A DNA stretch of 64,000 nt from Cedecea neteri (GCF_000758325.1 NZ_CP009459.1:1550001-1614000); one strand, 5' to 3'. Positions 51,613 through 61,889 are shown, numbered from the stretch's first letter. Translations and numbers: made by a program. The notes: generated by a model from the letters alone, not told the origin.

Positions 51613-53025
51613 ATGGTAGATCAGGTCAAAGTCGCGGACGACGCTCAGGCGCCGACCGAGCAGTCGCTGCGGCGTAATTTAACAAACCGTCATATTCAGC
51701 TTATTGCCATTGGGGGTGCTATCGGCACCGGCTTGTTTATGGGGTCAGGGAAAACCATCAGCCTTGCGGGGCCGTCCATCATCTTCGTCTACATGATCAT
51801 CGGCTTTATGCTGTTCTTCGTGATGCGTGCGATGGGCGAACTGCTGTTATCGAATCTGGAATATAAGTCGTTCAGCGATTTTGCCGCAGATTTGCTGGGG
51901 CCGTGGGCGGGGTATTTCACCGGCTGGACGTATTGGTTCTGCTGGGTGGTGACCGGTATGGCGGACGTCGTGGCGATAACCGCCTACGCTCAGTTCTGGT
52001 TCCCCGGGCTTTCCGACTGGGTCGCCTCACTTGCCGTTGTGCTGGTGCTGCTGAGCCTGAACCTGGCCACCGTGAAAATGTTCGGTGAGATGGAGTTCTG
52101 GTTCGCGATGATTAAAATCGTCGCCATTGTCGCGCTGATCGTTATCGGCCTGGTGATGGTGTTGACCAGTTTCCATTCTCCGTCCGGCGTTGAGGCCTCC
52201 TTCAACAACCTCTGGAACGACGGCGGCTGGTTCCCGAAAGGCATCAGCGGCTTCTTTGCCGGGTTCCAGATAGCGGTCTTTGCCTTCGTGGGTATTGAGC
52301 TGGTGGGCACCACGGCCGCAGAAACCAAAGATCCTGAAAAATCACTGCCGCGGGCGATTAACTCGATCCCGGTGCGCATCATTATGTTCTACGTCTTCTC
52401 GCTGATCATCATCATGTCGGTGACGCCGTGGAGCTCCGTGGTACCGAACAAGAGCCCGTTCGTTGAGCTTTTCATGCTGGTCGGCCTGCCGGCTGCGGCA
52501 AGTATCATCAACTTTGTGGTGCTGACCTCTGCGGCCTCCTCCGCGAACAGCGGCGTGTTCTCTACCAGCCGTATGCTGTTCGGCCTGGCGCAGGACGGCG
52601 TGGCGCCTAAAGCGTTCGCTAAGCTTTCCAAACGTGCGGTACCGGCGAAAGGGTTAACCTTCTCCTGTATCTGCCTGCTGGGCGGCGTGGTGATGCTTTA
52701 CGTGAACCCGAATGTGATTGCCGCTTTTACTATGATCACCACGGTTTCCGCGATTCTGTTCATGTTCGTCTGGACTATCATTCTTTGCTCGTACCTGGTG
52801 TACCGCAAACAGCGTCCTCATCTGCATGAGAAGTCCATCTATAAGATGCCGCTGGGCAAGCTGATGTGCTGGGTGTGCATGGCGTTCTTCGTCTTTGTGA
52901 TTGTCCTGCTGACGCTGGAAGATGATACCCGTCAGGCGCTGATCGTGACGCCGCTGTGGTTCATTGTTCTGGGAGCTGGCTGGCTGTTCATCGGTAAGAA
53001 ACGTCTGGCAAATATCGGTAAATAA
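51613..53025 (+). CDS. cycA: D-serine/D-alanine/glycine permease CycA
   Basis: A 470-residue amino-acid/proton symporter of the APC superfamily, with 12 membrane spans. The N-terminus SLRRNLTNRHIQLIAIGGAIGTGLFMGSGKTI carries the amphipathic helix and the unwound first span with the substrate GXG motif. ELVGTTAAETKDPEKSLPRAINSIP is the permease consensus loop. D-cycloserine enters through this protein. Same length as in E. coli. Confidence 0.97.
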   Translation: MVDQVKVADDAQAPTEQSLRRNLTNRHIQLIAIGGAIGTGLFMGSGKTISLAGPSIIFVYMIIGFMLFFVMRAMGELLLSNLEYKSFSDFAADLLGPWAGYFTGWTYWFCWVVTGMADVVAITAYAQFWFPGLSDWVASLAVVLVLLSLNLATVKMFGEMEFWFAMIKIVAIVALIVIGLVMVLTSFHSPSGVEASFNNLWNDGGWFPKGISGFFAGFQIAVFAFVGIELVGTTAAETKDPEKSLPRAINSIPVRIIMFYVFSLIIIMSVTPWSSVVPNKSPFVELFMLVGLPAAASIINFVVLTSAASSANSGVFSTSRMLFGLAQDGVAPKAFAKLSKRAVPAKGLTFSCICLLGGVVMLYVNPNVIAAFTMITTVSAILFMFVWTIILCSYLVYRKQRPHLHEKSIYKMPLGKLMCWVCMAFFVFVIVLLTLEDDTRQALIVTPLWFIVLGAGWLFIGKKRLANIGK

Positions 53026-53043
53026 GCACGCAGTGTAAATGTT

Positions 53044-53077
53044 AAAAAAACCTCTCCTTTCCGGGAGAGGTTTTTTT
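53044..53077. terminator. Bidirectional terminator between cycA and ytfE
   Basis: AAAAAAACCTCTCC and GGAGAGGTTTTTTT form a stem with T runs on both strands, between convergent genes. Confidence 0.92.
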
Positions 53078-53091
53078 GTAATGCGAAGTGC

Positions 53092-53757
53092 TTATTTCTC
53101 TCCGCCCAACGCGCGTGGGAACAGAACGTTATTCTCCAGGCTGATGTGGTTCATCAGGTCTTCAATCAGTTCATTAATCCCGTTATACATCGCTTTCCAC
53201 GTCGTGCAGGCTTCCGGCGGCGGCGTGACGTTATTGGTGGTGTGCTTGATCACTTCCAGCAGTTCGCCCGCATCATCATGCTCGCTTTCCATCACGCTAA
53301 TCGGGCCACCGGCCTGCGTGCCCATGCCCTGTTTAATCATCGGGAACAGGATTTGTTCCTCTTTCATCATGTGGCTGCTCAGTTCCTGATGCAGCATGGT
53401 GAGATATTTCGCCAGCCCTTTCGGCACGTTGGGCTTATCGGCATGGACGCGCTCGACTTTGGTTGCCTGCAGAATCAGTTCCGGCAGTTGCTCGCGATGG
53501 CGGTCGTGGAAGCGCACAATGATGTGATCGATGATTTCGGCCAGCGGCGCAGCGCGCCAGTCTTTCTCTATGGGTTGTTCAGCTAATGCGGCCAACTGAG
53601 CTTCAATCGCTTCCAGATCGAGTTCCTTACGCGTTGCCGCGCGCAACAGCGTCTGTTTTCCGCCGCAGCAAAAATCCAAATCCAGTTTACGGAACAGTGC
53701 AGAAACGCGTGGAATAGTCAGCGCCAGTTCACCTAAAGGTTGATCGCGGTAGGCCAT
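53092..53757 (-). CDS. ytfE: Iron-sulfur cluster repair di-iron protein YtfE (RIC)
   Basis: A 221-residue hemerythrin-like protein that repairs iron-sulfur clusters after nitrosative damage. Cys30-Cys31 in FCCGGKQTL mark the N-terminal ScdA domain. Di-iron ligands are in [40 protein letters not shown] and [15 protein letters not shown] chose the ATG at 53757 ([11 protein letters not shown]) as in E. coli. A perfect NsrR operator lies 26 bp upstream of it. Confidence 0.97.
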   Translation of the reverse strand: MAYRDQPLGELALTIPRVSALFRKLDLDFCCGGKQTLLRAATRKELDLEAIEAQLAALAEQPIEKDWRAAPLAEIIDHIIVRFHDRHREQLPELILQATKVERVHADKPNVPKGLAKYLTMLHQELSSHMMKEEQILFPMIKQGMGTQAGGPISVMESEHDDAGELLEVIKHTTNNVTPPPEACTTWKAMYNGINELIEDLMNHISLENNVLFPRALGGEK

Positions 53758-53782
53758 AGCTTGATTCCTCATCATAAAATAT

Positions 53783-53805
53783 AAGATGCATTTTAAATGC
53801 ATCTT
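53783..53805. promoter_or_regulatory. Perfect NsrR operator of ytfE
   Basis: Arms AAGATGCATTT and AAATGCATCTT around one T form a perfect 11-1-11 palindrome, the known shape of the NsrR operator. NsrR is encoded at 40236-40661. Nitric oxide would lift repression of ytfE. Confidence 0.9.
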
Positions 53806-53936
53806 TATGTGAGCACTATAACCCTTTCGGGGCAGCGATCATAGCGAGATATGGATCACAAAAAATGTTTTCTACTTAACATACTGAATGCTTACAAAAA
53901 ATCCCCAAAAATGGTGGTTTGTGGATAGGAGAAGCA

Positions 53937-53963
53937 TAAATAACCAGGAGGTGCTGCCGATAG
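53937..53963 (+). promoter_or_regulatory. Sigma-28 (FliA) promoter of the chemoreceptor gene
   Basis: TAAA (53937-53940), 15 bp, then GCCGATAG (53956-53963), matching the sigma-28 consensus TAAA-N15-GCCGATAA in all but the last base. The chemoreceptor ATG lies 40 bp downstream. This ties it to the flagellar class 3 genes. Confidence 0.88.
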
Positions 53964-54002
53964 TTAGACGTCGGACAATATCTGCATAAGAAAAGGCTAT
54001 AC

Positions 54003-55658
54003 ATGTTTAAAAGAATGAAAGTTATCACCTTACTGGTTACCGTGTTGATTGTGCTGGGGCTCATGCAGCTGCTGTCAGCCACGGTTTTCATCAATGCCCT
54101 CAATAACGATAAGAACAACTTTACTGTCTCCCAACTCTCCAGCCAGAACGTGGCTGAATTTACCGATGCCTGGATCGGTCTCAACCAGGCTCGCGTCACG
54201 CTGAACCGCGGCATGCTGCGTATTCAGGGCAGCATGGCGAACCAGATCAACGGCGGGCAGCTCCAGGAGTTAGTCGCCACGGCTAATTCACTGCTGGCGG
54301 AAGCGCAAAGCCATTTCGAAAAGTACCAGGCGTTACCCGACACCCCTGGGCTGCGGCCTCACCTGAGCGATGAACTGGAAGCGCAATACCATAACTACGC
54401 CTCGACGCTTGCCAAAATGAACACCTTCCTGGCCCAGGGCAACCTGGAGCAAATGTTCAAGCAGAATGCGGAACAAAAGCAGGTGGCGATGCAGAAGGTC
54501 TACCGCGAATGGCGCGATGAGCAGGCCGAGCTTTCCAGTCAGGGCGTGCGCGATAACCAGGCCGACTACCAGCGGATTTTGTGGATCCTTGGCGTCGTCA
54601 TGCTTGGTGTCATAGGCGTGATTGTGGTGAGCTGGGTTGCGATGCGCCGCGTCCTGCTGATGCCTCTGAGTGAAGTGATGGATCACATTCGTGCCATTGC
54701 TGCAGGCGACCTGACCCGGCCTATTGAGGCAGAGGGTAAAAACGAAATGGCTCTGCTGGCTAACAGCGTGAAAGAGATGCAAACCGCCCTGGCGAATACC
54801 GTCAGCGTAGTGCGCGACGGGGCCGATACCATTTATACCGGTGCCGGTGAAATCTCTGCCGGCAGCAACGATCTCTCTTCCCGTACCGAGCAGCAGGCGG
54901 CTTCGCTGGAAGAAACGGCGGCCAGCATGGAACAGCTAACGGCTACGGTGAAGCAAAATGCCGACAACGCGCGGCAGGCTTCTCGTCTTGCGCTGGATGC
55001 TTCCACAACCGCGAAAAAAGGCGGCAACGTGGTGGAAGGCGTGGTGCGGACGATGGACGAAATCGCCACCAGCTCAAGCAAAATCGCCCAAATCACCAGC
55101 GTGATTGACGGCATTGCTTTCCAGACCAATATTCTGGCGCTTAACGCCGCGGTAGAAGCGGCCAGAGCAGGTGAGCAGGGGCGCGGGTTTGCCGTAGTCG
55201 CGGGTGAAGTGCGTACGCTTGCCCAGCGCAGCGCCCAGGCAGCAAAAGAGATTAAGGCCCTGATCGATGATTCCGGCGAGCGCGTTAACGCGGGCTCAGA
55301 CCTGGTGAATGAAGCCGGTAAAACGATGGCGGAAATCGTCAGCGCCGTAACCCGGGTTACCGATATTATGGGTGAAATTGCATCTGCGTCGGACGAGCAA
55401 AGCCGGGGTATCGATCAGGTTGGGCAGGCCGTGGCGGAGATGGACCGAGTAACCCAGCAGAATGCCTCGCTGGTCGAAGAGTCCGCGGCTGCAGCGGCTG
55501 CGCTGGAAGAACAGGCTTCTCGCCTTAATGAAGCGGTGGCGGTGTTTAAAATCAGCCGTCGTGCGCCGAGTCTCGCAAAAGCAGCTCACGTAAAAACGCC
55601 GCAGTTGAAAACCAAACAGGTGATGCCGGTTTCGGATGCGAACTGGGAAACCTTCTAA
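54003..55658 (+). CDS. Methyl-accepting chemotaxis protein, Tsr-like
   Basis: A 551-residue chemoreceptor, the same length as E. coli Tsr. Two membrane spans (about 7-29 and 193-213) enclose a periplasmic four-helix sensor. The sensor keeps [11 protein letters not shown], where the R, N, R pattern matches Tsr Arg64, Asn68 and Arg69, which bind amino acids. A HAMP domain (about 214-265), methylation helices and the hairpin tip ([35 protein letters not shown]) follow. It ends in NWETF, the CheR/CheB docking tag. So it is a full-length high-abundance-type receptor. Its ligand may be serine or another amino acid. It is not at the E. coli tsr locus, so I give no symbol. Confidence 0.92.
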   Translation: MFKRMKVITLLVTVLIVLGLMQLLSATVFINALNNDKNNFTVSQLSSQNVAEFTDAWIGLNQARVTLNRGMLRIQGSMANQINGGQLQELVATANSLLAEAQSHFEKYQALPDTPGLRPHLSDELEAQYHNYASTLAKMNTFLAQGNLEQMFKQNAEQKQVAMQKVYREWRDEQAELSSQGVRDNQADYQRILWILGVVMLGVIGVIVVSWVAMRRVLLMPLSEVMDHIRAIAAGDLTRPIEAEGKNEMALLANSVKEMQTALANTVSVVRDGADTIYTGAGEISAGSNDLSSRTEQQAASLEETAASMEQLTATVKQNADNARQASRLALDASTTAKKGGNVVEGVVRTMDEIATSSSKIAQITSVIDGIAFQTNILALNAAVEAARAGEQGRGFAVVAGEVRTLAQRSAQAAKEIKALIDDSGERVNAGSDLVNEAGKTMAEIVSAVTRVTDIMGEIASASDEQSRGIDQVGQAVAEMDRVTQQNASLVEESAAAAAALEEQASRLNEAVAVFKISRRAPSLAKAAHVKTPQLKTKQVMPVSDANWETF

Positions 55659-55660
55659 AA

Positions 55661-55724
55661 AAATCCCGGCGATACTAAGCCGGGATCTTCTTCTCGCAAG
55701 CCGGGCTAAGCCCCGGCTTTTTTA
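55661..55724. terminator. Two hairpins between the chemoreceptor gene and ytfF
   Basis: ATCCCGGC/GCCGGGAT (55663-55686), then AAGCCGGG/CCCGGCTT (55698-55719) followed by TTTT. The second is a strong terminator for the plus strand and touches the end of the convergent ytfF. Confidence 0.85.
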
Positions 55725-56687
55725 CGCCTCGGAAACCTGAACCACCGTTGCTTTCTCCGGTTTGGAGCGCACCGCGAGCACCACGCCAATCGTCAGGCAC
55801 AGCACCCCGCCCAGCGTTAACAGCGGCGGCCAGCTCTGGCGAATCATAAAGGTATAAGCCAGACCCGCTAAAGTCTCAAAGACAATCAGCGGGCCGACAA
55901 TGACCGTCGGCAGGCGCTGGCAGGCGATGTTCCAGCAAAGATTACCGAGCCAGGAACAGAGAACGGCAATCGCCAGCATCAGGGTGATAAAGACTTCCGG
56001 GCGCGGGCCGAAGGGCAGGGTAAAGCCTGAATCATGACTGCCCATCCAAATGCACACGGCGATATAACCGATAAGCGAGAAGGGCAGCGTGGAAAGCCCC
56101 TGAACCGTGGCCCACATCATAGGGTTTTTATCCGGGTTCTCCCGCAGCCAGCGGGCATTGCGCAGAGCATACCAGGCCCAGCAGGCCACCGAAACAAAGG
56201 CCAGCAGAATACCGCTGGCGTAACGCCACCAGCTGAAATCGGCCTGCTCACCGCGCAGCTCGGCGGTATTCACCATAATCAGCCCAGCGGCAATCACCAC
56301 CAGCGCCGGAGCAAGGCGTCGCCACGGCAGCTTACCGTCCCTTTTGCTGTACAGCAGGTTAGCAAAAATGGGGATTACCACCGGCAGCGTGCCGATGATC
56401 ATCGTCGCGATAGGCGCGCCGGTACGCTGAATAGCGCTCGCTAGGCAAGCGTAGTAAATCAGGTTCCCGACGCTCGAGAGCTTCAGGGCGGTAAACCAGT
56501 CCTGACGGCTCAGCTCGCGCAGGCGCTTGCGTCCAAGCCAGGCAATGGGAATAGCAATCAGCCCAAGGGCGAGATAGCGCCCGGTCGACTGCAGGGCCGC
56601 CGGATAGTCCGGAACGATAATCGGCCCCACAAAAATTAATCCCCACATCAGCCCCGCCAGCAGGGCGTACAGCACACCACTTAACAT
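55722..56687 (-). CDS. ytfF: DMT-family inner-membrane transporter YtfF
   Basis: A 321-residue protein with about ten membrane spans and two EamA repeats, closely matching E. coli YtfF (SGVLYALLAGLMWGLIFVGPIIVPDYPA start; ALRNARWLRENPDKNPMMWAT in the middle loop). The substrate is unknown. I chose the ATG at 56687, with GCAGGAA before it. An AraC-family gene lies 80 bp upstream in the same direction and may control it; E. coli has no such gene here. Confidence 0.93.
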   Translation of the reverse strand: MLSGVLYALLAGLMWGLIFVGPIIVPDYPAALQSTGRYLALGLIAIPIAWLGRKRLRELSRQDWFTALKLSSVGNLIYYACLASAIQRTGAPIATMIIGTLPVVIPIFANLLYSKRDGKLPWRRLAPALVVIAAGLIMVNTAELRGEQADFSWWRYASGILLAFVSVACWAWYALRNARWLRENPDKNPMMWATVQGLSTLPFSLIGYIAVCIWMGSHDSGFTLPFGPRPEVFITLMLAIAVLCSWLGNLCWNIACQRLPTVIVGPLIVFETLAGLAYTFMIRQSWPPLLTLGGVLCLTIGVVLAVRSKPEKATVVQVSEA

Positions 56688-56767
56688 CTTTATTTCCTGC
56701 AACAACATGATTTAGCGGCAGTGTAAGGGGGCTGTGCCGCGGCGTATTGTACCAGGTTGCTGTCTTG

Positions 56768-57589
56768 TTAGCGTGTAACCTGCTTTTGGTAACGCACTGG
56801 TGTAATGCCATAGCGCTGGGCAAAGGCGCGGGTCAGATGCGCCTGGTCCGTCAGGCCGCTGGCGGCGGCAACCTGGGCGGCGGGCATGCCGTGGGTGAGG
56901 AATTGTTTGGCGTGCCACAGGCGAATCGCCATCAGCATCTGGTGCGGAGTTACGTGGTAGCAGGCTTTGAACTGCCGCTGGAAATGGTAAGGGCTAAGGG
57001 ACACCAGCCCCGCTAAATCTTCAAGGGTGATGGTGTGCATATAGTTGTCGTAAAGGTATTCGCGCACGAGGGCAAAGCGGTTTGCCGCCTCGTGAGTCCC
57101 AGGAAGGTGGCGGGCATAGGGGCGAAACGCCTCGACAAGATTCAGCAACAGCCCCTGCTGAGTGAGCGTATCCTCGGCCTGCCAAAGGCCCGCAATAAAC
57201 TGCGAAACCTGGCGGGCGCGGGCGGGATCGTGATTCACGGCGGCGTTAAACCACCAGCTTCTCTCCCCGGTCAGCGACTCCAGCAGGTTAGGATCCAGGT
57301 AAATCATGCGGTACTGCCAGCCGTCTTCGCTGGCGGCTTCGCCGGTATGCAGCTCATCCGGGTTCATCAGCACCAACGAGTCCGTGGGGGCAACCAGTTG
57401 CTCGCCCCGGTAGCGGAAGCGCTCTGCGCCCCAGGTGATGGCACCGATGCCGAAGGCTTCGTGGGTGTGTGGCTCAAAGGCGTATTTCGCAATATGGGCG
57501 TGATAAAGCTCAACGCCCGGCAGCTGCGGCAAATGCCGGAACTGGGCGCTGTCTCTCTCATCGCTGAACTGCTCGGGAACTCCCTGCAC
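56768..57589 (-). CDS. AraC-family regulator
   Basis: A 273-residue regulator. The N-terminal cupin (HAHIAKYAFEPHTHEAFGIGAI, about residues 30-51, and LMNPDELHTGEA) would bind an effector. The C-terminal double helix-turn-helix covers about 175-270 (LEDLAGLVSLSPYHFQRQFKACYHVTPHQMLMAIRL, then LTDQAHLTRAFAQRYGITPVRY). It starts at a GTG with GGAGAG upstream. Location directly before ytfF suggests it controls that exporter-type gene, a common pairing. Effector unknown. Confidence 0.88.
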   Translation of the reverse strand: MQGVPEQFSDERDSAQFRHLPQLPGVELYHAHIAKYAFEPHTHEAFGIGAITWGAERFRYRGEQLVAPTDSLVLMNPDELHTGEAASEDGWQYRMIYLDPNLLESLTGERSWWFNAAVNHDPARARQVSQFIAGLWQAEDTLTQQGLLLNLVEAFRPYARHLPGTHEAANRFALVREYLYDNYMHTITLEDLAGLVSLSPYHFQRQFKACYHVTPHQMLMAIRLWHAKQFLTHGMPAAQVAAASGLTDQAHLTRAFAQRYGITPVRYQKQVTR

Positions 57590-57667
57590 GCTTGCTCTCC
57601 ACGCGGATCCTCCCGTTATTATAGAGATGTCCGCGTGCAGGGCTAGTTATTAACCAGTTTTTAACAA

Positions 57668-58516
57668 TTAAAGGGCGCCTTTCACGCTGTCGCGAAGCGG
57701 CGTGGTTGGGCGGCCAATCAGTTTGCTTAGCTGGTGGCTGTCGTCAAACAGACCACCTTTTTCCGCGCCTGCATCGGAGTTTGCCAGCAGCGCGGCAAAA
57801 CCTTCCGGCAGGCCAGCGCCCTGAAGTGCCGCTTTAAAATCGGCCTCGTTCAGGTTCTGATAAACCACAGGCTTGCCGCTTTGCTGGCTGACTTCTGCCG
57901 CCAGTTCTGCGAGCGTCCAGCCGTGATCTCCCGCCAGCTCATAAACTTTGCCCGCCTGGTTATCCAGCGTCAGCACTTTAGCAGCAGCTGCCGCGTAATC
58001 AGCTCGCGTTGCAGAGGCGATTTTGCCTTCCCCGGCGCTGCCGATAAACACGCCGTGCTGAATCGCAGGCGGCACGCTGGCCAGATAGTTTTCGGTATAC
58101 CAGCCGTTACGCAGCAGCACGAATGGAACGCCGGACGCTTTGAGCTGTTGCTCCGTGACAATGTGTTCTTCGGCGAGGGCCAGTGGCGATTTGTCGGCAT
58201 GCAGCAGGCTGGTATAGGCGATGAGTTTCACGCCTGCCTGTTTAGCTGCGGCAATAATATTGCTGTGCTGGGCGGCGCGCTGGCCAACCTCGCTGGAGGA
58301 GATCAGCAACACTTTTTCCACGCCGGAGAACGCTTTTGCCAGCGCAGAGACATCGCCGTAATCCGCCGCGCGAACCTGCACGCCACGGTTGGCAAAATCG
58401 TCAACTTTGGCCGGGTTACGCACAACGGCCACGATCTCTTTGGCTTTCACCGTTTTCAATAAATCTTCAATAACAAGGCGGCCCAACTGGCCGGATGCGC
58501 CGGTAATCGCAATCAT
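57668..58516 (-). CDS. qorB: NAD(P)H:quinone oxidoreductase QorB (YtfG)
   Basis: A 282-residue atypical short-chain dehydrogenase that reduces quinones with NADPH. MIAITGASGQLGRLVIEDLL carries the Rossmann motif TGASGQLG (residues 5-12). KVLLISSSEVGQR and YTSLLHADKSPLALAEEH match E. coli YtfG. I chose the ATG at 58516, with CAGGAG before it. Divergent from its regulator gene qorR. Confidence 0.95.
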   Translation of the reverse strand: MIAITGASGQLGRLVIEDLLKTVKAKEIVAVVRNPAKVDDFANRGVQVRAADYGDVSALAKAFSGVEKVLLISSSEVGQRAAQHSNIIAAAKQAGVKLIAYTSLLHADKSPLALAEEHIVTEQQLKASGVPFVLLRNGWYTENYLASVPPAIQHGVFIGSAGEGKIASATRADYAAAAAKVLTLDNQAGKVYELAGDHGWTLAELAAEVSQQSGKPVVYQNLNEADFKAALQGAGLPEGFAALLANSDAGAEKGGLFDDSHQLSKLIGRPTTPLRDSVKGAL

Positions 58517-58568
58517 GATCAAACTCCTGAGTGATGTTTCGAACAAGTTGTGCCACACTAGCACTCTA

Positions 58569-58585
58569 ACTAACTTTTAGTAAGT
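58569..58585. promoter_or_regulatory. Possible QorR operator
   Basis: ACTAAC-TTTTA-GTAAGT is an inverted repeat with one mismatch, in the middle of the 92 bp between qorB and qorR. HxlR proteins bind such sites and often repress both divergent genes. Confidence 0.4.
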
Positions 58586-58608
58586 ACGTACAAAAAGGTA
58601 AGTATCGA

Positions 58609-59004
58609 ATGAGTGAAATCATCGAAGCGCCCATGACGCTGAGCGAGCAACTGCGCAACGGCAATCTGTTCAGCGACAAATGCCCCTCGCGGGATGTGCT
58701 GAAACACGTGACCAGCCGCTGGGGTGTCTTAATTTTAGTGGCATTACAGGACGGCACTCATCGTTTTAGCGATTTAAGGCGCAAGATGGGCGGCGTGAGC
58801 GAGAAAATGCTGGCGCAGACGCTGCAGTGGCTGGAGGCGGACGGTTTTGTGGATCGCAAATCTTACCCGGTGGTGCCGCCGCACGTGGAGTACACGCTGA
58901 CGCCGATGGGCCATGAAATTGCCGAGAAAGTGGCCGCGCTGGCCGACTGGATAGAAGAGAATTTGCCGCAGGTGATGGCGTCCCGCGAGAAACGGGACGC
59001 CTGA
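58609..59004 (+). CDS. qorR: HxlR-type redox regulator QorR (YtfH)
   Basis: A 131-residue HxlR winged-helix protein. DKCPSRDVLKHVTSRWGVLILVALQDG (residues 24-50) has the single redox-active Cys in CPSR, and FSDLRRKMGGVSEKMLAQTLQWLEADG is the recognition helix. Divergent from qorB, as in E. coli, where it responds to oxidants such as diamide or hypochlorite. It is convergent with cpdB, with 5 bp between. Confidence 0.95.
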   Translation: MSEIIEAPMTLSEQLRNGNLFSDKCPSRDVLKHVTSRWGVLILVALQDGTHRFSDLRRKMGGVSEKMLAQTLQWLEADGFVDRKSYPVVPPHVEYTLTPMGHEIAEKVAALADWIEENLPQVMASREKRDA

Positions 59005-59009
59005 GGCAC

Positions 59010-60941
59010 TTACTTCCTTAAATCAAGCTGATAGACAGCAAAACCAATGTCGTCGTTAGCGACTTTTTTCATTGGGTACTGGCCTTTTTCTTTGATAAAA
59101 GCGGCGGCTTTGTCGGTTGGCGAGGTTTCAAAGCGGATGTCCAGCGGCTGCTTGCTGGCTATAGGCGCCAGACGCCAGTTGTTGTCCGCCGCAGGGTGAA
59201 TTTCGCCCTGGGCGCCGATCCAGTTAGCCAGCACCGAGCGGTTCTCATCCGGGGAAGCAAACGCGATGTGGCTGTCGCCGGTGCCGGCAAACTTGCCGCC
59301 GTAAGCGCGGTAGTTATTGGTCGCCACCAGGAAGACGGCATTCGGATCGATAGGTTTGCCCTTGAAGGTGAGGTCTTTGATGCGCTCGGCATTTGGGTTC
59401 ACCATCTGGCATTCACCGTCGTAGCGAGCCGGCTGGCTGACGTCGATCTGGTAGTTCACGCCGTCGATGACGTCGAAGTTGTAGGTACGGAAGCCGTCCC
59501 AGTTGATCAGTTCCTGAGACTTAGTGCTGTTCACGTCGATCTGATTGAACTGCCCGGCGGAACATTCCAGCCACTCTTTAACTTCTTTCCCGGTCGCTTT
59601 CACCACCACCAGCGTGTTCGGATAAAGGTAGAGATCGGCGGCATTACGGAAGGTCAACTGGCCTTTTTCGACCTCAACAAAGCTGGCCGGATCGTTTTTA
59701 CGTCCGCCCACTTTGAACGGTGCGGCGGCGGAAAGCACCGGCAGATTCGCAAGATCCGGGTCGCCCTGAATGTATTTCTCGACGTAGGCCTTCTGCGCGT
59801 TATTCACCACCTGAACGGTGGGATCGTCCTGCACCAGTGCCAGGTAGCTGTACATGTTGTCCGCCGATTTACCCACCGGTTTGCTGACAAACTCACGGGT
59901 TGCGGTGTGATCGTGCTCCAGCACTTTCTTCAGGTTCTGATCTTCTGCCGCCAGTGATTTTTTGGCTACGCTGTCATAAATTGGCCGCGCTTCCGCCTTG
60001 CTGCTGGTGACTTTCCAGCTGCCAGAATCGTTGTTCAGCACCAGATCCACCACGCCGAGGTGGTCGCCCCACATGCCCGGCATCACGGCAGGTACGCCGT
60101 TCAGGGTGCCTTTTTCGATATCGACCCCTTTAATATTGGCAAAGTCTTTCCCTGGGAATACGGCATGGGCATGGCCGAACATAATGGCGTCCACGCCTGG
60201 CACCTGGCTGAGGTAATAAACGGAGTTTTCGGCCATCGCCTGATAAGGCTCGCTGGACAGCCCCGAGTGGGCTATCACGACGACTACATCAGCGCCCTGT
60301 TGGCGCATTTCCGGCACGTATTTCTTCGCCGTTTCAGTGATGTCGTTCACCGTCACTTTGCCGCTCAGGTTGGCTTTGTCCCAGGTCATGATTTGCGGCG
60401 GCACGAAGCCGATGTAGCCGATGCGCAGCGTCTGGGTTTTGCCGTCTTTGTCTTTGACTTCGGTTTCTTTAATCAGGTACGGCGTGAACATCGGCTTCTG
60501 GGTTTTCACGTCGATGATGTTGGCGTTCACATACGGGAATTTCGCGCCAGCGAGGGCTTTGTGCAGGAAGTCGAGGCCGTAGTTGAATTCGTGGTTGCCC
60601 AGGTTGCCGACCGTATAGTCGAGCGTATTCAGCGCTTTATAAACCGGATGAATTTCCCCGGCTTTTAGCCCTTTGGCGGCGGCGTAATCGCCCAGCGGGC
60701 TGCCTTGAATAATGTCGCCGTTATCCACCAGCACGCTGTTGGTGACTTCACCGCGCGCGGCATTGATCAAACTTGCGGTGCGTACCAGACCGAACTTCTC
60801 TGTCGGCGTATCTTTGTAGTAATCGAAGTCCATCATGTTGCTGTGCAGATCGGTCGTTTCCATGATCCGCAGGTCAACGGTGGCCGCATTGACGCTGGCG
60901 GCTATCAGCGTCGCCAGAAGCGTTGCGCTAAACTTAATCAT
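59010..60941 (-). CDS. cpdB: Periplasmic 2',3'-cyclic-nucleotide phosphodiesterase/3'-nucleotidase
   Basis: A 643-residue periplasmic enzyme that turns 2',3'-cyclic nucleotides into 3'-nucleotides and then into nucleosides. A signal peptide ([19 protein letters not shown]) is followed by the metallophosphatase domain ([46 protein letters not shown]) and the 5'-nucleotidase C-terminal domain. Convergent with qorR. Confidence 0.97.
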   Translation of the reverse strand: MIKFSATLLATLIAASVNAATVDLRIMETTDLHSNMMDFDYYKDTPTEKFGLVRTASLINAARGEVTNSVLVDNGDIIQGSPLGDYAAAKGLKAGEIHPVYKALNTLDYTVGNLGNHEFNYGLDFLHKALAGAKFPYVNANIIDVKTQKPMFTPYLIKETEVKDKDGKTQTLRIGYIGFVPPQIMTWDKANLSGKVTVNDITETAKKYVPEMRQQGADVVVVIAHSGLSSEPYQAMAENSVYYLSQVPGVDAIMFGHAHAVFPGKDFANIKGVDIEKGTLNGVPAVMPGMWGDHLGVVDLVLNNDSGSWKVTSSKAEARPIYDSVAKKSLAAEDQNLKKVLEHDHTATREFVSKPVGKSADNMYSYLALVQDDPTVQVVNNAQKAYVEKYIQGDPDLANLPVLSAAAPFKVGGRKNDPASFVEVEKGQLTFRNAADLYLYPNTLVVVKATGKEVKEWLECSAGQFNQIDVNSTKSQELINWDGFRTYNFDVIDGVNYQIDVSQPARYDGECQMVNPNAERIKDLTFKGKPIDPNAVFLVATNNYRAYGGKFAGTGDSHIAFASPDENRSVLANWIGAQGEIHPAADNNWRLAPIASKQPLDIRFETSPTDKAAAFIKEKGQYPMKKVANDDIGFAVYQLDLRK

Positions 60942-61142
60942 GTTTAAATGTCCTTTTTAGAGGTACGCCACAAAGGGCAATGTATATACAGACTGTTGCT
61001 TACAATTTTGTGAAGTCTGCCAGAATTTAAGTCCGGTAAACCAGAAATGCTTCACAGATAGCGCATCGCGGTGCAATGAGATATAAGTAAAACAATAAGT
61101 TATTCGCTCGATGTAGCGCAGAGACACAACACGAGGTGGAGA

Positions 61143-61889
61143 ATGTTAGAACAAATTTGCCAGCTGGCCCGCGAGGCCGGGGTCGCTATCATGCAGGTTT
61201 ATGACGGGGTAAAGCCGCTTGAGGCAACCCATAAGCTTGATGACTCCCCGGTGACGGCGGCAGATCTGGCTGCGCACGATATTATTCTGAAGGGGCTGAA
61301 AGCGTTGACGCCGGAGATTCCCGTGCTGTCAGAAGAAGATCCCCAGTCGTGGGATACCCGCCAAAGCTGGCAGCGCTACTGGCTGGTCGATCCGCTGGAT
61401 GGTACAAAAGAGTTTCTGAAGCGTAACGGCGAGTTCACCGTGAATATCGCGCTTATTGAAGGCGGGAAAGCGGTGATGGGCGTTGTCTATGCGCCCGTGC
61501 TGAAGATTATGTACAGCGCCGCAGAAGGGAAGGCCTGGAAAGAAGAGTGTGGCGTACGCAATCAGATTCATGTGCGGGATGCCCGTCCACCGCGCGTGGT
61601 GGTCAGCCGGTCTCATGCCGCCAACGATAGCGAGCTGAAAGAGTATCTCCAGCAGATGGGCGAGCACCAGACCACGGCCATTGGCTCATCGCTGAAGTTC
61701 TGCCTGGTGGCCGACGGCCAGGCTCAGCTCTATCCTCGCTTTGGGCCAACCAATATCTGGGACACCGCAGCAGGGCATGCGGTGGCGGTCGCTGCCGGGG
61801 CGCACGTTCATGACTGGCAGGGCAAGCCGCTGGACTATACCCCGCGTGAGTCGTTCCTGAACCCCGGCTTCCGCGTTTCTATTTACTGA
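61143..61889 (+). CDS. cysQ: 3'(2'),5'-bisphosphate nucleotidase CysQ
   Basis: A 248-residue inositol-monophosphatase-like enzyme that removes the 3' phosphate of PAP left from sulfate assimilation. Metal-binding motifs are SEEDPQSW (Glu-Glu near residue 65) and [21 protein letters not shown], and the C-terminal [16 protein letters not shown] has the last Asp. Divergent from cpdB. Its last 11 bp overlap the end of the convergent ytfJ. Confidence 0.97.
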   Translation: MLEQICQLAREAGVAIMQVYDGVKPLEATHKLDDSPVTAADLAAHDIILKGLKALTPEIPVLSEEDPQSWDTRQSWQRYWLVDPLDGTKEFLKRNGEFTVNIALIEGGKAVMGVVYAPVLKIMYSAAEGKAWKEECGVRNQIHVRDARPPRVVVSRSHAANDSELKEYLQQMGEHQTTAIGSSLKFCLVADGQAQLYPRFGPTNIWDTAAGHAVAVAAGAHVHDWQGKPLDYTPRESFLNPGFRVSIY

